Positions 27,608 to 36,859 of a stretch of DNA of 64,000 bases are shown here, piece by piece (the first letter of the stretch is position 1; each line of letters begins with the position of its first letter). The position numbers and the translations under genes were made by a program. This DNA is from Amylibacter marinus. GTDB taxonomy: Bacteria; Pseudomonadota; Alphaproteobacteria; Rhodobacterales; Rhodobacteraceae. The stretch is taken from contig NZ_BSNN01000002.1 of assembly GCF_030160015.1 (NCBI RefSeq), positions 186,001-250,000 of the forward strand. The letters run 5' to 3'. The notes under the pieces are model-generated. The model was given only the letters and a program-made list of their open reading frames with translations. It searched no databases and was not told where the DNA came from.

Positions 27608-28057
27608 ATGTCCCAAGTCACGATTGAAATTGCCGGACGAAGCTTTGAGGTTGTTTGCCAAGAGGGTGAAGAGGAGTTTCTAATATCTGCCGCTGCGATG
27701 CTGGACACAGAGGCCCAGAAGCTTGATGTCTCTACCAACCGCATTCCAGAAAGCAGAATGCTGCTGATGTCCGGTCTTTTGCTGGCGGATCGTACCGCCG
27801 CAATGGAAGAGCAATTAGCCGCGATCGAGGCCCCAGCCGCCCCCGCCGCAGATTTGGCCGCATATGAGGCCCGTCAAAGAGCCGCCGATATCGAAGTGGC
27901 CGCCTTGCAGGGACGTATTGCAGAGCTAGAGCAACGTTTGCATGAAACCGGCGAATTCAATGAGCGTACTGTAGAAACATTACAAGACGAGCGTGATACA
28001 GCGCTTCGGGCTATCAAGACGATGGTCGAGCGCGTAGAGGCCTTGGCCAGCGCCTAG
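27608..28057 (+). CDS. zapA: Cell division protein ZapA
   Basis: A 149-residue FtsZ-ring associated protein. The ZapA domain is at the N-terminus (QVTIEIAGRSFEVVCQEGEEEFLISAA, MLLMSGLLLADRTAAMEEQ). The rest is an Ala/Pro-rich linker and a long coiled coil (AALQGRIAELEQRLHETGEF) that gives a longer protein than the 109-residue E. coli form. ZapA cross-links FtsZ filaments at mid-cell. It follows the coiled-coil gene by three bases and ends before a bidirectional terminator. Confidence 0.9.
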   Translation: MSQVTIEIAGRSFEVVCQEGEEEFLISAAAMLDTEAQKLDVSTNRIPESRMLLMSGLLLADRTAAMEEQLAAIEAPAAPAADLAAYEARQRAADIEVAALQGRIAELEQRLHETGEFNERTVETLQDERDTALRAIKTMVERVEALASA

Positions 28058-28077
28058 GTCGTGCGCCAAAAATAAAT

Positions 28078-28099
28078 GCCGCGCAGGGATCTGCGCGGC
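28078..28099. terminator. Bidirectional terminator between zapA and grxD
   Basis: GCCGCGCAG (28078-28086) pairs perfectly with CTGCGCGGC (28091-28099) around GGAT. It separates the convergent zapA and glutaredoxin genes. T runs are weak on both sides. Confidence 0.75.
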
Positions 28100-28113
28100 G
28101 TAATTATTGGAAT

Positions 28114-28476
28114 TTATCCGTTTGCTTCGCGGATTTTGTCAGCGGCGTCTTTATCAAAACCCACACCGTTATTCGCAAGAACCGTGTCCAATTCGCCCGA
28201 AAGCATCATTTCAATCACGATATCACAGCCGCCGATGAATTCATTTTTCACATACAGCTGAGGAATGGTTGGCCAATCTGAAAAATCCTTGATGCCTTGA
28301 CGAACATCCTCGTCCGCTAAAACATTCACGTCAGTGTACTCCACACCAAGATAGTTCAAAATACCTGCAACCTTGGACGAAAATCCACATTGCGGCATTT
28401 GCGATGTACCCTTCATGAAGAGAACAACATCATTGCCCTCTACGGTTTCTTTGATCTGGCTTTGTGCATCTGACAT
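28114..28476 (-). CDS. grxD: Monothiol glutaredoxin, Grx4 type
   Basis: A 120-residue monothiol glutaredoxin that carries [2Fe-2S] clusters with glutathione and often works with BolA proteins. The active site CGFS is at residues 30-33 (QMPQCGFSSKV), and the glutathione-binding DWPTIPQLYVKNEFIGGCDIV follows. Its neighbour upstream on the same strand is a BolA-family gene, the usual functional partner, 149 bases away. Cytoplasmic; no signal peptide. Confidence 0.95.
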   Translation of the reverse strand: MSDAQSQIKETVEGNDVVLFMKGTSQMPQCGFSSKVAGILNYLGVEYTDVNVLADEDVRQGIKDFSDWPTIPQLYVKNEFIGGCDIVIEMMLSGELDTVLANNGVGFDKDAADKIREANG

Positions 28477-28625
28477 GGTTTTGTCCTATCTAAAAGAGCG
28501 AGTTTTTTAATACCTAACGGGTTTTCAAACAAAGCAAAACCCTGATCACGCAATAATGTTAGAACAGCTAATGCGCTTGTTAAGGGCTATAGGGGGCGTG
28601 GGTTTAGAGCAGGGCTCCTGATGGC

Positions 28626-28862
28626 CTATTCTTTAACCCGCGTGGTCAATTGTAGCGCGTGCAGTTGTCCATTACTGCCATCCATCGCGCCCTTTAGCGC
28701 CGCATAAACCATGCGTTGTTGGGCGACGCGATTTTTCCCTGCAAATTCAACGGCGGCGATATCTGCGGCCATATGCACCCCATCATTGCCAGATACGCTA
28801 ATATCCGCAGTCGGGAACGTAGCCCGCAACAATACTTCGATTTCACTTGCAGACATTGCCAT
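28626..28862 (-). CDS. BolA/IbaG family protein
   Basis: A 78-residue BolA-fold protein. The typical features are the opening helix SASEIEVLLRATFPTADISV, a strand with DGVHMAADIAAVEFAGKNRV, and QQRMVYAALKGAMDGSNGQLHALQL. BolA-like proteins bind monothiol glutaredoxins through an iron-sulfur cluster. The adjacent grxD on the same strand supports that role. The short form without the C-terminal extension fits the IbaG/YrbA branch. Confidence 0.9.
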   Translation of the reverse strand: MAMSASEIEVLLRATFPTADISVSGNDGVHMAADIAAVEFAGKNRVAQQRMVYAALKGAMDGSNGQLHALQLTTRVKE

Positions 28863-28882
28863 GGAAAACTCCTGTGGTTGAA

Positions 28883-29050
28883 TTACTTATCGCGATTATT
28901 CGCCGCGCTATCACGCCGTGCGGCTATGCGTCTTTTCTGTAGGGCCCAGAACCGTGCCCCAAACAGGGTTCTTAGGCTAAGGATGCTCCCAGCCACCACA
29001 ACAAATACCAGAAAAAACGGCAGTGCGATGGCTGTGATTACCTTGCGCAT
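28883..29050 (-). CDS. Small 55-residue membrane protein between purL and bolA
   Basis: An open frame from ATG 29050 to TAA 28885-28883, eight bases after purL and 20 bases before the BolA gene. The product has one hydrophobic helix (AIALPFFLVFVVVAGSILSL, about residues 7-26) and a strongly basic tail (ALQKRRIAARRDSAANNRDK). By the positive-inside rule the tail is cytoplasmic. It fits tightly into the purL-bolA-grxD series. I do not recognise a family. Confidence 0.6.
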   Translation of the reverse strand: MRKVITAIALPFFLVFVVVAGSILSLRTLFGARFWALQKRRIAARRDSAANNRDK

Positions 29051-29058
29051 AAGATCCC

Positions 29059-31221
29059 TTAGCTGGATACCGGATTTAGGGCGCTGTCATAGGCGGCCTT
29101 TACGTCTGATAATCTAACGCAATCTTCGCCAAGTGCAATCATATCACCGCCAAAGGCGCCCAGAACCTGTACCTTTACGCCGGCCTCTTCGGCCAGCTCT
29201 AGTACATCATTGGCAGAGGTCGTCGCCAGCAGATAGCGTGCTTGATCCTCGCCAAAGAACCACCCCGTATCCCCTGCAGATAGCGAAACTCCAACACCGC
29301 CCGATAGGGCCATTTCCGTGGCCGCAACCGCCAGCCCACCATCGGAAATATCATGTGCAGCACTGACCAGCCCTTTGGCCTTAGCCAAGCGCACAAATTC
29401 ACCCGCATTCTTTTCTGCCATCAGATCAACCGCAGGGGCATCGCCGTCTTCGCGATCAAACAGTTCTTTTAAGAGGGCCGATTGGCCTAGGTGCCCCTGT
29501 GTTTGGCCAATCATAACCAACTGGTCATTGGGGCTGGGCACATTGGTGATCAAATCGGCAATATTCTCCAAAAGACCAACGGCACCTATTGTGGGGGTAG
29601 GCAAAATTGCCTCACCGTCTGTCTCGTTGTACAGGGACACATTCCCCGAAACGATCGGCATATCCAATGCGCTTACGGCCTCGCCAATGCCTTTGATACA
29701 GCCCACAAACTGCCCCATGATTTCAGGGCGCTCTGGGTTGCCAAAATTCATATTATCTGTTGTTGCCAGGGGCTTGGCGCCCGTAGCGCAGATGTTGCGA
29801 TAGGCCTCGGCCACCGCTTGTTTGCCACCCTCGAAGGGGTTGGCCTTACAATAACGTGGAGATACATCCGAGGTAAAGGCAACGGCCTTGTCGGTGCCAT
29901 GAATGCGCACCACACCTGCGTCAGAGCCTGGGCGCTTGATCGTATCGGCCATCACCATAGAATCGTATTGTTCGTAGACCCATGCCTTTGATCCATAGTT
30001 CATGCTGCCCATCAAAACCATCAGCGCCTCTGCGGGATCAACCGCTGGTACGTCTTGTAGGGCAGGGGCTGGGGGTGTTTCTACCCAAGGGCGATCATAT
30101 TCTGGCGCGGTACCCGATAGGGCGGCCAGCGGCAGGTCGGCTTTGGTTTCCCCATTGTGCACAATCAAGAAACGGTCTTCTGCCAAGGTCTCACCCACAA
30201 TGGCAAAATCTAGGTCCCATTTGTCAAACACGGCCTTCGCCTCGGCTTCTAGCTCAGGTTTTAGAACCATCAGCATACGCTCTTGGGATTCAGACAGCAT
30301 CATCTCATAGGCGGTCATATCATCTTCACGAATAGGTACATCTTCTAGGTTCAGCTTTACGCCCAACCCACCCTTGTCGCCCATTTCAACGGCAGAACAG
30401 GTCAGGCCCGCAGCACCCATATCTTGGATCGAAATCACCGCACCGGTTTGCATCAATTCTAGGGTTGCTTCCATCAGGCGCTTCTCGGTGAAGGGATCAC
30501 CTACCTGAACGGTTGGGCGTTTTTCCTCGATGGTATCATCAAATTCAGCCGACGCCATGGTCGCCCCGCCCACACCATCGCGGCCGGTTTTGGCCCCAAG
30601 GTATACAACAGGCATTCCAACGCCCGATGCGGCCGAGTAAAAAATGCTGTCGGTTTTGGCCAACCCGGCGGCAAAGGCATTTACCAAACAGTTGCCATTA
30701 TAGGCCGAGTGAAACCGCACCTCGCCGCCAACAGTTGGCACACCAAAACAGTTGCCATAACCGCCAACACCCTCGACCACACCGTTTACAACGCTTTTGG
30801 TCTTCGGGTGGTCAATCTCACCAAAGGACAACGAATTCATCGCCGCAATAGGGCGCGCGCCCATGGTGAACACATCGCGCAAAATACCACCCACACCTGT
30901 GGCGGCCCCTTGGTAGGGCTCGATATAGGAGGGGTGATTGTGGCTTTCCATCTTAAACACAATGGCATCACCATCGCCCACATCCACGATACCAGCATTC
31001 TCACCAGGCCCGCAAATGACCTGCGGCCCTTCGGTTGGCAGGGTGCGCAGCCATTTTTTCGAAGACTTGTAAGAGCAATGCTCGTTCCACATGGCACTGA
31101 AAATGCCCAGCTCTGTATAGGATGGTGTGCGGCCAATCAAATCAAGAATGCGCTGATATTCTTCGGCATTCAGGCCGTGCTGTTCGATCAGTTCGGTGGT
31201 GATTTCAGGTTCCAGTGCCAT
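29059..31221 (-). CDS. purL: Phosphoribosylformylglycinamidine synthase II
   Basis: The ATP-dependent synthetase subunit of the fourth step of purine synthesis. At 720 residues it is the short PurL that needs separate PurS and PurQ subunits, neither of which lies in this window. Motifs include [22 protein letters not shown] near the N-terminus, [49 protein letters not shown] and [20 protein letters not shown]. It is upstream of the small membrane gene, bolA and grxD on the same strand. Confidence 0.97.
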   Translation of the reverse strand: MALEPEITTELIEQHGLNAEEYQRILDLIGRTPSYTELGIFSAMWNEHCSYKSSKKWLRTLPTEGPQVICGPGENAGIVDVGDGDAIVFKMESHNHPSYIEPYQGAATGVGGILRDVFTMGARPIAAMNSLSFGEIDHPKTKSVVNGVVEGVGGYGNCFGVPTVGGEVRFHSAYNGNCLVNAFAAGLAKTDSIFYSAASGVGMPVVYLGAKTGRDGVGGATMASAEFDDTIEEKRPTVQVGDPFTEKRLMEATLELMQTGAVISIQDMGAAGLTCSAVEMGDKGGLGVKLNLEDVPIREDDMTAYEMMLSESQERMLMVLKPELEAEAKAVFDKWDLDFAIVGETLAEDRFLIVHNGETKADLPLAALSGTAPEYDRPWVETPPAPALQDVPAVDPAEALMVLMGSMNYGSKAWVYEQYDSMVMADTIKRPGSDAGVVRIHGTDKAVAFTSDVSPRYCKANPFEGGKQAVAEAYRNICATGAKPLATTDNMNFGNPERPEIMGQFVGCIKGIGEAVSALDMPIVSGNVSLYNETDGEAILPTPTIGAVGLLENIADLITNVPSPNDQLVMIGQTQGHLGQSALLKELFDREDGDAPAVDLMAEKNAGEFVRLAKAKGLVSAAHDISDGGLAVAATEMALSGGVGVSLSAGDTGWFFGEDQARYLLATTSANDVLELAEEAGVKVQVLGAFGGDMIALGEDCVRLSDVKAAYDSALNPVSS

Positions 31222-31334
31222 GTGCCATGCCTATGTTAGGATTCTACTGATCGTCTTTTAGGCTTTTGTGCCACAGGGTGAAAGCCCGTATTCTGCACAA
31301 AATCGTGCAATCAACGTAAAAAAATTACGACTGC

Positions 31335-31361
31335 TGTCGAAAATGCGGCTGTTGGTTCGTC
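31335..31361 (+). promoter_or_regulatory. Probable ECF42 sigma-factor promoter
   Basis: TGTCGA at 31335-31340 and CGTC at 31358-31361 are 17 bases apart. This agrees with the ECF42 target promoter reported in Streptomyces as I remember it (TGTCGA and CG[A/T]C). It lies about 100 bases upstream of the DGPF protein and sigma-factor genes, so the sigma factor would activate its own operon. Motif and spacing are seen; the control is inferred. Confidence 0.6.
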
Positions 31362-31463
31362 TTGTAGGTATCCACATCTTGGCGGTATTGAATTTGCAAC
31401 TGTGTAAAGAATGGTCAATGATCGACAGGGATGGGATGGTATTAACATTGAAAGGAACAACAG

Positions 31464-31814
31464 ATGAAATATTTAGCATTGATCTATGGCAGACCCGAAG
31501 GCAGCCCAGAGTACGGCTCAGAGGAGTGGGGCCCCTATATGGCCGGCTACGAAGCCGCATCGAAAACCTATAATGATGACGGCGTTTTTGTAGCTGGCGA
31601 AGCGCTACAGCCGGTCGAAACTGCAACCTGTGTGCGTATCCGTAATGGTGAAACCACGCTAACCGACGGCCCATTTGCCGAAACCAAGGAGCATTTGGGC
31701 GGGTTTTACATGCTGGATTGCGACAGTTTGGATGATGCTATCAAATACGCAAAGCTGATCCCCAGCGCCCAACATGGCACCGTAGAGGTACGCCCTGTAA
31801 TGACTTTTGACTAA
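31464..31814 (+). CDS. YCII/DGPF-domain protein
   Basis: A 116-residue single-domain protein of the YCII-related family. The DGPF signature (TDGPFAETKEHLGGF, residues 68-71 for DGPF) gives the subgroup that accompanies ECF42 sigma factors. The opening MKYLALIYGRP is typical. The enzymatic function is unknown. Its stop TAA is followed at once by the sigma-factor ATG (31815). It probably serves as the output or sensor partner of that sigma factor, an inference from the conserved pairing. Confidence 0.92.
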   Translation: MKYLALIYGRPEGSPEYGSEEWGPYMAGYEAASKTYNDDGVFVAGEALQPVETATCVRIRNGETTLTDGPFAETKEHLGGFYMLDCDSLDDAIKYAKLIPSAQHGTVEVRPVMTFD

Positions 31815-33110
31815 ATGACCACCGCCCCCGATCAAATACACCGCGCATTAGACCGTGTGATCCGCGCGGATCGGGGGCGGCTGGTTGCGACCCTAGCGCA
31901 CAGCCTGCGTGATCTTGATCTTGCCGAAGACTGTTTTCAAGAGGCCATAACCCGCGCGCTGGCCAATTGGGGAAAAACGGGCCTGCCAAAATCACCACAG
32001 GCGTGGTTACTCTCAGTGGCGCGCCGACACGCGATTGATACACTGCGTCGGTCTAAGAGTTTTGCGCAGAAATCAGCAGATATTGCGATGTTAACAGCTG
32101 AAATTGCACAGGAGACTCATGAGGTTTCCGATATCCCTGACCATCGGCTCCGCTTAATATTCACCTGCTGTCATCCGGCACTGGATCAATCGGCGCGCGT
32201 GGCCCTAACCTTGCAAACCCTAGGCGGGCTAACCACGCCAGAGATTGCGGCGGCATTTTTGGTAAAAACGCCCACAATGGCACAGCGCCTAACACGGGCG
32301 AAATCCAAAATATCCAAAGCTGGCATTGGATTTAAAATTCCAGAGGCCGCGGATATGGCGGCGCGGATGCAGTCTGTATTACAAGTAATCTATTTGATCT
32401 ACAACGAAGGTTACCGCGCAACCAAGGGCTGTGATTTGATCCGCATTAATCTTTGCGAAGAGGCCCTGTTTCTGGCCCGCCTTGTTGTATCTTTCCTACC
32501 TGACGAGGCCGAGGCGCAGGGACTGTTGGCCTTGGTTCTGTTTTCAATGGCGCGCCGCCATGCCAGAACCGAGGAGTCCGGAAAATTTGTCCCTCTAGAA
32601 GACCAAGATCGCAGCCAATGGGATAAACACATGATCTTTGAGGCTCAGAATCTGTTGGAATCCGCCTTAAAAAAAGGGCGTATTGGCGTATATCAATTAC
32701 AAGCCGCAATTCACGGCCTGCATTGCCAAGCGGAAACCGCAGAACAAACAGATTGGGTGCAAATATCTCATTTATATGGCTTGCTTGCGGGCATCGATGG
32801 TTCTGCCGTGGTGCGCTTGAACCAAGCGGTGGCGCTTGGGTTTTCAGGGCAGGGGGCACAGGCATTGGCGCTCATTCAGCAGATCGAGCATTTGCTGGCC
32901 GATTATCAACCGCTCTATGCCGCTAAGGCGGATGTTCACAGGCGCAACAACCAGTTTGAAGACGCCATGCACGCCTATAATCGCGCCATCGCGCTCAGCA
33001 CATTGCCCGCCGAGGTGGCATTCCTACAGGGGCGTCTGGAAGAATGTAGAGCAGAGATAGGCGAAAATTCTGTTGCGCAAAAAAAGAGGCCGAGCAAAGC
33101 TCGGCCTTAG
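31815..33110 (+). CDS. ECF sigma factor, ECF42 type with C-terminal TPR-like extension
   Basis: A 431-residue sigma factor, much longer than ordinary ECF factors (about 180). Region 2 is DLAEDCFQEAITRALANW...PQAWLLSVARRHAIDTLRR; region 4 is GGLTTPEIAAAFLVKTPTMAQRLTRAKSKI. The remaining 220 residues are helical, with VIYLIYNEGYRAT and LNQAVALGFSGQGAQALALIQQ. This matches the DUF6596/TPR-like extension of ECF42, which takes the place of an anti-sigma factor. None is found nearby, consistent with that. It directly follows the DGPF gene. Confidence 0.92.
   Translation: MTTAPDQIHRALDRVIRADRGRLVATLAHSLRDLDLAEDCFQEAITRALANWGKTGLPKSPQAWLLSVARRHAIDTLRRSKSFAQKSADIAMLTAEIAQETHEVSDIPDHRLRLIFTCCHPALDQSARVALTLQTLGGLTTPEIAAAFLVKTPTMAQRLTRAKSKISKAGIGFKIPEAADMAARMQSVLQVIYLIYNEGYRATKGCDLIRINLCEEALFLARLVVSFLPDEAEAQGLLALVLFSMARRHARTEESGKFVPLEDQDRSQWDKHMIFEAQNLLESALKKGRIGVYQLQAAIHGLHCQAETAEQTDWVQISHLYGLLAGIDGSAVVRLNQAVALGFSGQGAQALALIQQIEHLLADYQPLYAAKADVHRRNNQFEDAMHAYNRAIALSTLPAEVAFLQGRLEECRAEIGENSVAQKKRPSKARP
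33079..33106 (-). terminator. Minus-strand terminator overlapping the sigma-factor 3' end
   Basis: GGCCGAGC (33088-33095) pairs with GCTCGGCC (33099-33106) around three bases. On the minus strand it is followed by TCTTTTTTT (33087-33079), a good rho-independent terminator for the RTX protease gene about 150 bases upstream. The stem lies inside the last codons of the sigma-factor gene, so the two convergent transcripts overlap. Confidence 0.8.
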
Positions 33111-33256
33111 TCCAACAGGGAGGTGAGAAAAACAGGAGATAAGCTCAACTGCTGTCCTCGAGGTCTAGATATACAAGCAATGTCTTAACAACAAGTGAGT
33201 TTAGCGCATTCCTGTTATGCGTATGCAACATAGCTGTTACACACCACGATACCGGA

Positions 33257-36200
33257 TCAGCTGAATAAATCTTCGGTCAATGCAGCGCTTGATGGTGCTG
33301 GGGCAAACTCGAATTGATCGATTGTCATATCCGAGGCCTGCATGTTCTCGACGGTAATATCCAAGGCCAGAGCGCCATGCTCGATTTTAGTCGAGGTGCC
33401 GGATTGATAAATGTTCAACTCATCAAAGGCGCTGCTTTGCAATCTTGTGGAGATCACATCGATATCCAGCTCAAAGTCTTTGATTGTGTTGATCCCCGAA
33501 TTGATGGCAAATTCAAATTCATCGGCCCCTAGGCCGCCGATTAAATCATTGGTACCACCTAGGGCTTGTAAGGTGTCTTCGCCAAGGCCGCCATCCAACG
33601 TGTTTACACCCGCTGAACCTACCAAATAATCATCTCCGTCCCCGCCATAAAGACGGTCGTTATCGGCCTCGCCACTTAGCAGATCCGCACCCAATCCACC
33701 ATACAACGTATCAGCGCCATGCCCGCCATACAGGGTGTCATCCTGTTCGCCGCCATAAAGCTTGTCGTTGTCAGTATCCCCAGAAATGAAATCCTGGCCA
33801 GCACCGCCATAGATCAAATCAAAGCCGGCCCCACCGGAAATATTGTCGCCACCACTATTGCCATATAGTTGATCCGCGCCATCATCGCCGGTGATACCAT
33901 CATCGTCTTGGCCACCAAAAATGCGATCGTTTCCTGCGCCACCAACAAGGGTGTTTGATCCCTCGAGCGCGGTGATATGATCGGCATCAGCACCGCCATA
34001 TGCGGAACCCGCGCCCGCATCTAGGCGTAATCTATCATCACCCGCACCGCCATAGAGCGTGTCAAGACCATCACCACCGGAAACGAAATCATTGCCGTCC
34101 CCGCCGTAGATTTCGTCATCTCCAATTCCTCCATAGGCCTGATCCTCTTCTGTACCGCCATAGAGATCATCATTGTCTGCCCCGCCAAACAAGCGATCTT
34201 GGCCTGCACCACCCTCTAGGTGATCTGCACCGGCACCGGAATCTAGATGGTCTTTGCCAAGCCCGCCGTATAGGAAATCATCCCCTAAGCCGTCGCGCAG
34301 CTTGTCATTGCCTGCGCCGCCGAATTGGGTATCCGCGCCATCGCCACCAAACATAAAGTCCAGCCCATCAGCCCCGTATAATGTATCCCCGTGATCTCCG
34401 CCATAAACCAGATCATCGCCAGCGCCGGAAAATAGGAAATCCTCGCCCGTTCCCCCAAACAGCCTGTCGCGCCCATCCCCGGCATCAAGGGTATCAAGGC
34501 CCTCACCCCCATCTAGGTAATCATCCCCCAGACCACCGTCCAGATAGTCGTTATCGGCTTTGCCGCGCAGCTGGTCGTTATCCGCACCCCCAACAAGGGT
34601 ATCAACACCCGCTCCGCCATCCATCAGGTCAGCACCGGCACCACCCGTTAATGTATCAGCCCCATCGCCACCAAAAACCTGATCAGCGCCATCGCCCCCA
34701 TATAAATCATCGTCATCTAATCCGCCGTACAGGCGGTCTCGGCCAATTCCACCATAGGCTTCATCCTCGCCGCCGCCCCCATCTATGTAATCATTGCCCG
34801 CATCACCGTACAGGATATCATCGCCCAGCTCGCCGCGAATTTTATCATTGCCCTCGCCGCCAAATTGGGTGTCGATTCCATCGCCGCCAAACATGAAATC
34901 AATACCGCCATCACCGTGCAATTCGTCTGCGCCATCGCCGCCGTAGATTTGATCGTAATCCGCACCACCATACACCAAATCCGCCCCAAGGCCCGCATAG
35001 ATGCGATCAAGTCCATTGTCGCCGTACAGCGTATCATTGCCCGCATCCGCGAATATTCTATCAGCATCGTCACCGCCATAGATTTCATCAGCGCCATCGC
35101 CACCGGTTAGTTTATCTGCATCTTCATACCCAAAGATCACATCATCACCAGCCGTCCCCACTAGGGTGTTCGCTGTATTATCGCCCAAGATTGCACCCGC
35201 TGGTGGTGCCGTAATCGACAGGGTAACAGTGGCCGTGCTGGTGCCCCCCGAGGCATTTTCGATGACATAGGAAAAGCTGTCAGTTGCATCGATTGCGATA
35301 TTATTGAAAACATTGTTCGGATCATAGGTGATCAGCCCATTTGCCGCAAAGCTGACAACGGCGCCAGAGGCCAATGTTACCAAGCCCGAGGTGTTGCCCT
35401 CGATTGAAACCAAGGTAAAGGCTGCCCCCTTGGGATCGCTATCATTGCCTAAAATATTTGTAGAGAACACAGAGCTGTGGGATGCGCTACCCAGATCATC
35501 CTGGGCAATCGGATCAGGGGTGTCAAACAGTGTTGCTAGTTCCGCATAGCTGTGGGTCACATCATCGAACTGAAAATACTCGATATCGTCAAATACAAAA
35601 TCGATACCCTCGCCAATCAGTTGGAAATAAGTTGTGAAATAGGTGATGGAATAGCTGGCAATCGCATAGGTGAAAATGGCAGTATCCTCTTGGGCGCCGC
35701 CATAGATACTGTCGTTGCCCTCGGCGCCAAATATCGCATCGTTGCCTCCGCCGCCGTAGAGCATGTTATCGGCACTGTTGCCGGTGATGTCGTCATCTCC
35801 GCTACCAGTTACAACGTTTTCAATCACTGTGCCCGCCGCAATCAGCATATTTGCAGTTTCAAATCCCACATCAGATGTTGTCGCTTGGGTGAAGCTGGCC
35901 TCGGTAATTGTGATATCGATGCGCATGCCTCCACCATAACCCGAAAAATCTATGGTATCGATTCCGCCGCTATCAATGATGGTAAAGGAGGTGTTATCGG
36001 CATAGTCGGCTAGATCTGCCCAAACTGCACTTTGGGAATCGGTGATGGTGGTGTTAAACCCATAAACCGTATCCCCCGAAAAGGCATTGTCGGTACCATA
36101 TCCATATTGCCCATATAGCTGATCCAAGGCCAGATAATCGACGGCCATAGGCCCCAATACAAAGGCATAACTTGCGTCAATTGTCGTGTTTTCGGTCTGG

Positions 36201-36736
36201 CTGAAATAGGACATCATCGATGCCTGCCAGCTGTCGTTGTCAAAAACATTGTCTACGCCGTAGGTCGCAGAGCCATTGTAATTGCCCTGATGGCCCAAGC
36301 CCAGGGAATGGCCTATTTCGTGCAATATGGTTTGCCATGTGTAACCATCATAGGCATCACTACCACCGAACCAACCCGCATCCACATTGATATAGGTCGC
36401 GGTGAAATGTGCATCGCCATTTTGCTGTGAATAGGAATAGGCGCCTGAATCATTGTCGGTGAATTTGAAATCCCCGTTTTCGCCCGTTACCTCTACAAAG
36501 GAAATCCCAGTGAGCGTGTGATACAGCTTAAAGGCTTCGCGTACCATTTCGGCACGTTCCGCATCCATACCGTTGGCATCTTCTATGCCAAATGGGCCAC
36601 TAGAATACCCCGTAACATTATAGGTCAGAACGCCATTGCGCGCAGCACTGCCGGTTGCGCCAAGGTTCCAGTTTGTCTGATCTTCGTACCCATCAACCAG
36701 ATAATCAGCAAGGTCTTCTAATGTCGTTGCAACCAT
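33257..36736 (-). CDS. Serralysin-like RTX metalloprotease with very long calcium-binding repeat region
   Basis: A secreted zinc protease of the M10B/serralysin type, 1159 residues. The zinc motif HEIGHSLGLGH is at residues 139-149 and the Met-turn MMSYF at about 174-178. A cadherin/VCBS-like section (about 440-545) separates it from a first short RTX block and from a very long array of GGxGxDxLY nonapeptides that fills most of the second half. The C-terminus lacks cysteines and has the hydrophobic/acidic tail usual for type I secretion. I chose ATG 36736 (GGAG upstream) over 36760. No T1SS genes are near. The repeat region contains a longer internal duplication. Confidence 0.92.
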   Translation of the reverse strand: MVATTLEDLADYLVDGYEDQTNWNLGATGSAARNGVLTYNVTGYSSGPFGIEDANGMDAERAEMVREAFKLYHTLTGISFVEVTGENGDFKFTDNDSGAYSYSQQNGDAHFTATYINVDAGWFGGSDAYDGYTWQTILHEIGHSLGLGHQGNYNGSATYGVDNVFDNDSWQASMMSYFSQTENTTIDASYAFVLGPMAVDYLALDQLYGQYGYGTDNAFSGDTVYGFNTTITDSQSAVWADLADYADNTSFTIIDSGGIDTIDFSGYGGGMRIDITITEASFTQATTSDVGFETANMLIAAGTVIENVVTGSGDDDITGNSADNMLYGGGGNDAIFGAEGNDSIYGGAQEDTAIFTYAIASYSITYFTTYFQLIGEGIDFVFDDIEYFQFDDVTHSYAELATLFDTPDPIAQDDLGSASHSSVFSTNILGNDSDPKGAAFTLVSIEGNTSGLVTLASGAVVSFAANGLITYDPNNVFNNIAIDATDSFSYVIENASGGTSTATVTLSITAPPAGAILGDNTANTLVGTAGDDVIFGYEDADKLTGGDGADEIYGGDDADRIFADAGNDTLYGDNGLDRIYAGLGADLVYGGADYDQIYGGDGADELHGDGGIDFMFGGDGIDTQFGGEGNDKIRGELGDDILYGDAGNDYIDGGGGEDEAYGGIGRDRLYGGLDDDDLYGGDGADQVFGGDGADTLTGGAGADLMDGGAGVDTLVGGADNDQLRGKADNDYLDGGLGDDYLDGGEGLDTLDAGDGRDRLFGGTGEDFLFSGAGDDLVYGGDHGDTLYGADGLDFMFGGDGADTQFGGAGNDKLRDGLGDDFLYGGLGKDHLDSGAGADHLEGGAGQDRLFGGADNDDLYGGTEEDQAYGGIGDDEIYGGDGNDFVSGGDGLDTLYGGAGDDRLRLDAGAGSAYGGADADHITALEGSNTLVGGAGNDRIFGGQDDDGITGDDGADQLYGNSGGDNISGGAGFDLIYGGAGQDFISGDTDNDKLYGGEQDDTLYGGHGADTLYGGLGADLLSGEADNDRLYGGDGDDYLVGSAGVNTLDGGLGEDTLQALGGTNDLIGGLGADEFEFAINSGINTIKDFELDIDVISTRLQSSAFDELNIYQSGTSTKIEHGALALDITVENMQASDMTIDQFEFAPAPSSAALTEDLFS

Positions 36737-36859
36737 GTGCTCGCCCTCTCCTATTCGCATCCCGATTTATTGCGGGTTTTCGTTTAACGCGAATCGTATC
36801 CCGACAATCCACATACATAGAAACTACTCTAAATTGTGGCGTTGTTAAGGAATTATTAA

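Noticed and set aside
31258-31674. A 138-codon minus-strand frame upstream of purL
   Set aside because: It covers the probable ECF42 promoter and runs antisense into the DGPF gene; it has no recognisable start signal or domain.
34000-34896. Long plus-strand frames rich in His, Arg and Pro
   Set aside because: They are antisense shadows of the RTX repeat codons; the regular GGT/GAT-rich repeat leaves the opposite strand open. No ribosome sites or domains.
33500-35760. Regularly spaced repeats that might suggest a CRISPR or satellite array
   Set aside because: The period is 27 bases or multiples and stays in frame with GGxGxDxxx coding; these are RTX nonapeptide codons, not identical repeats with unique spacers.
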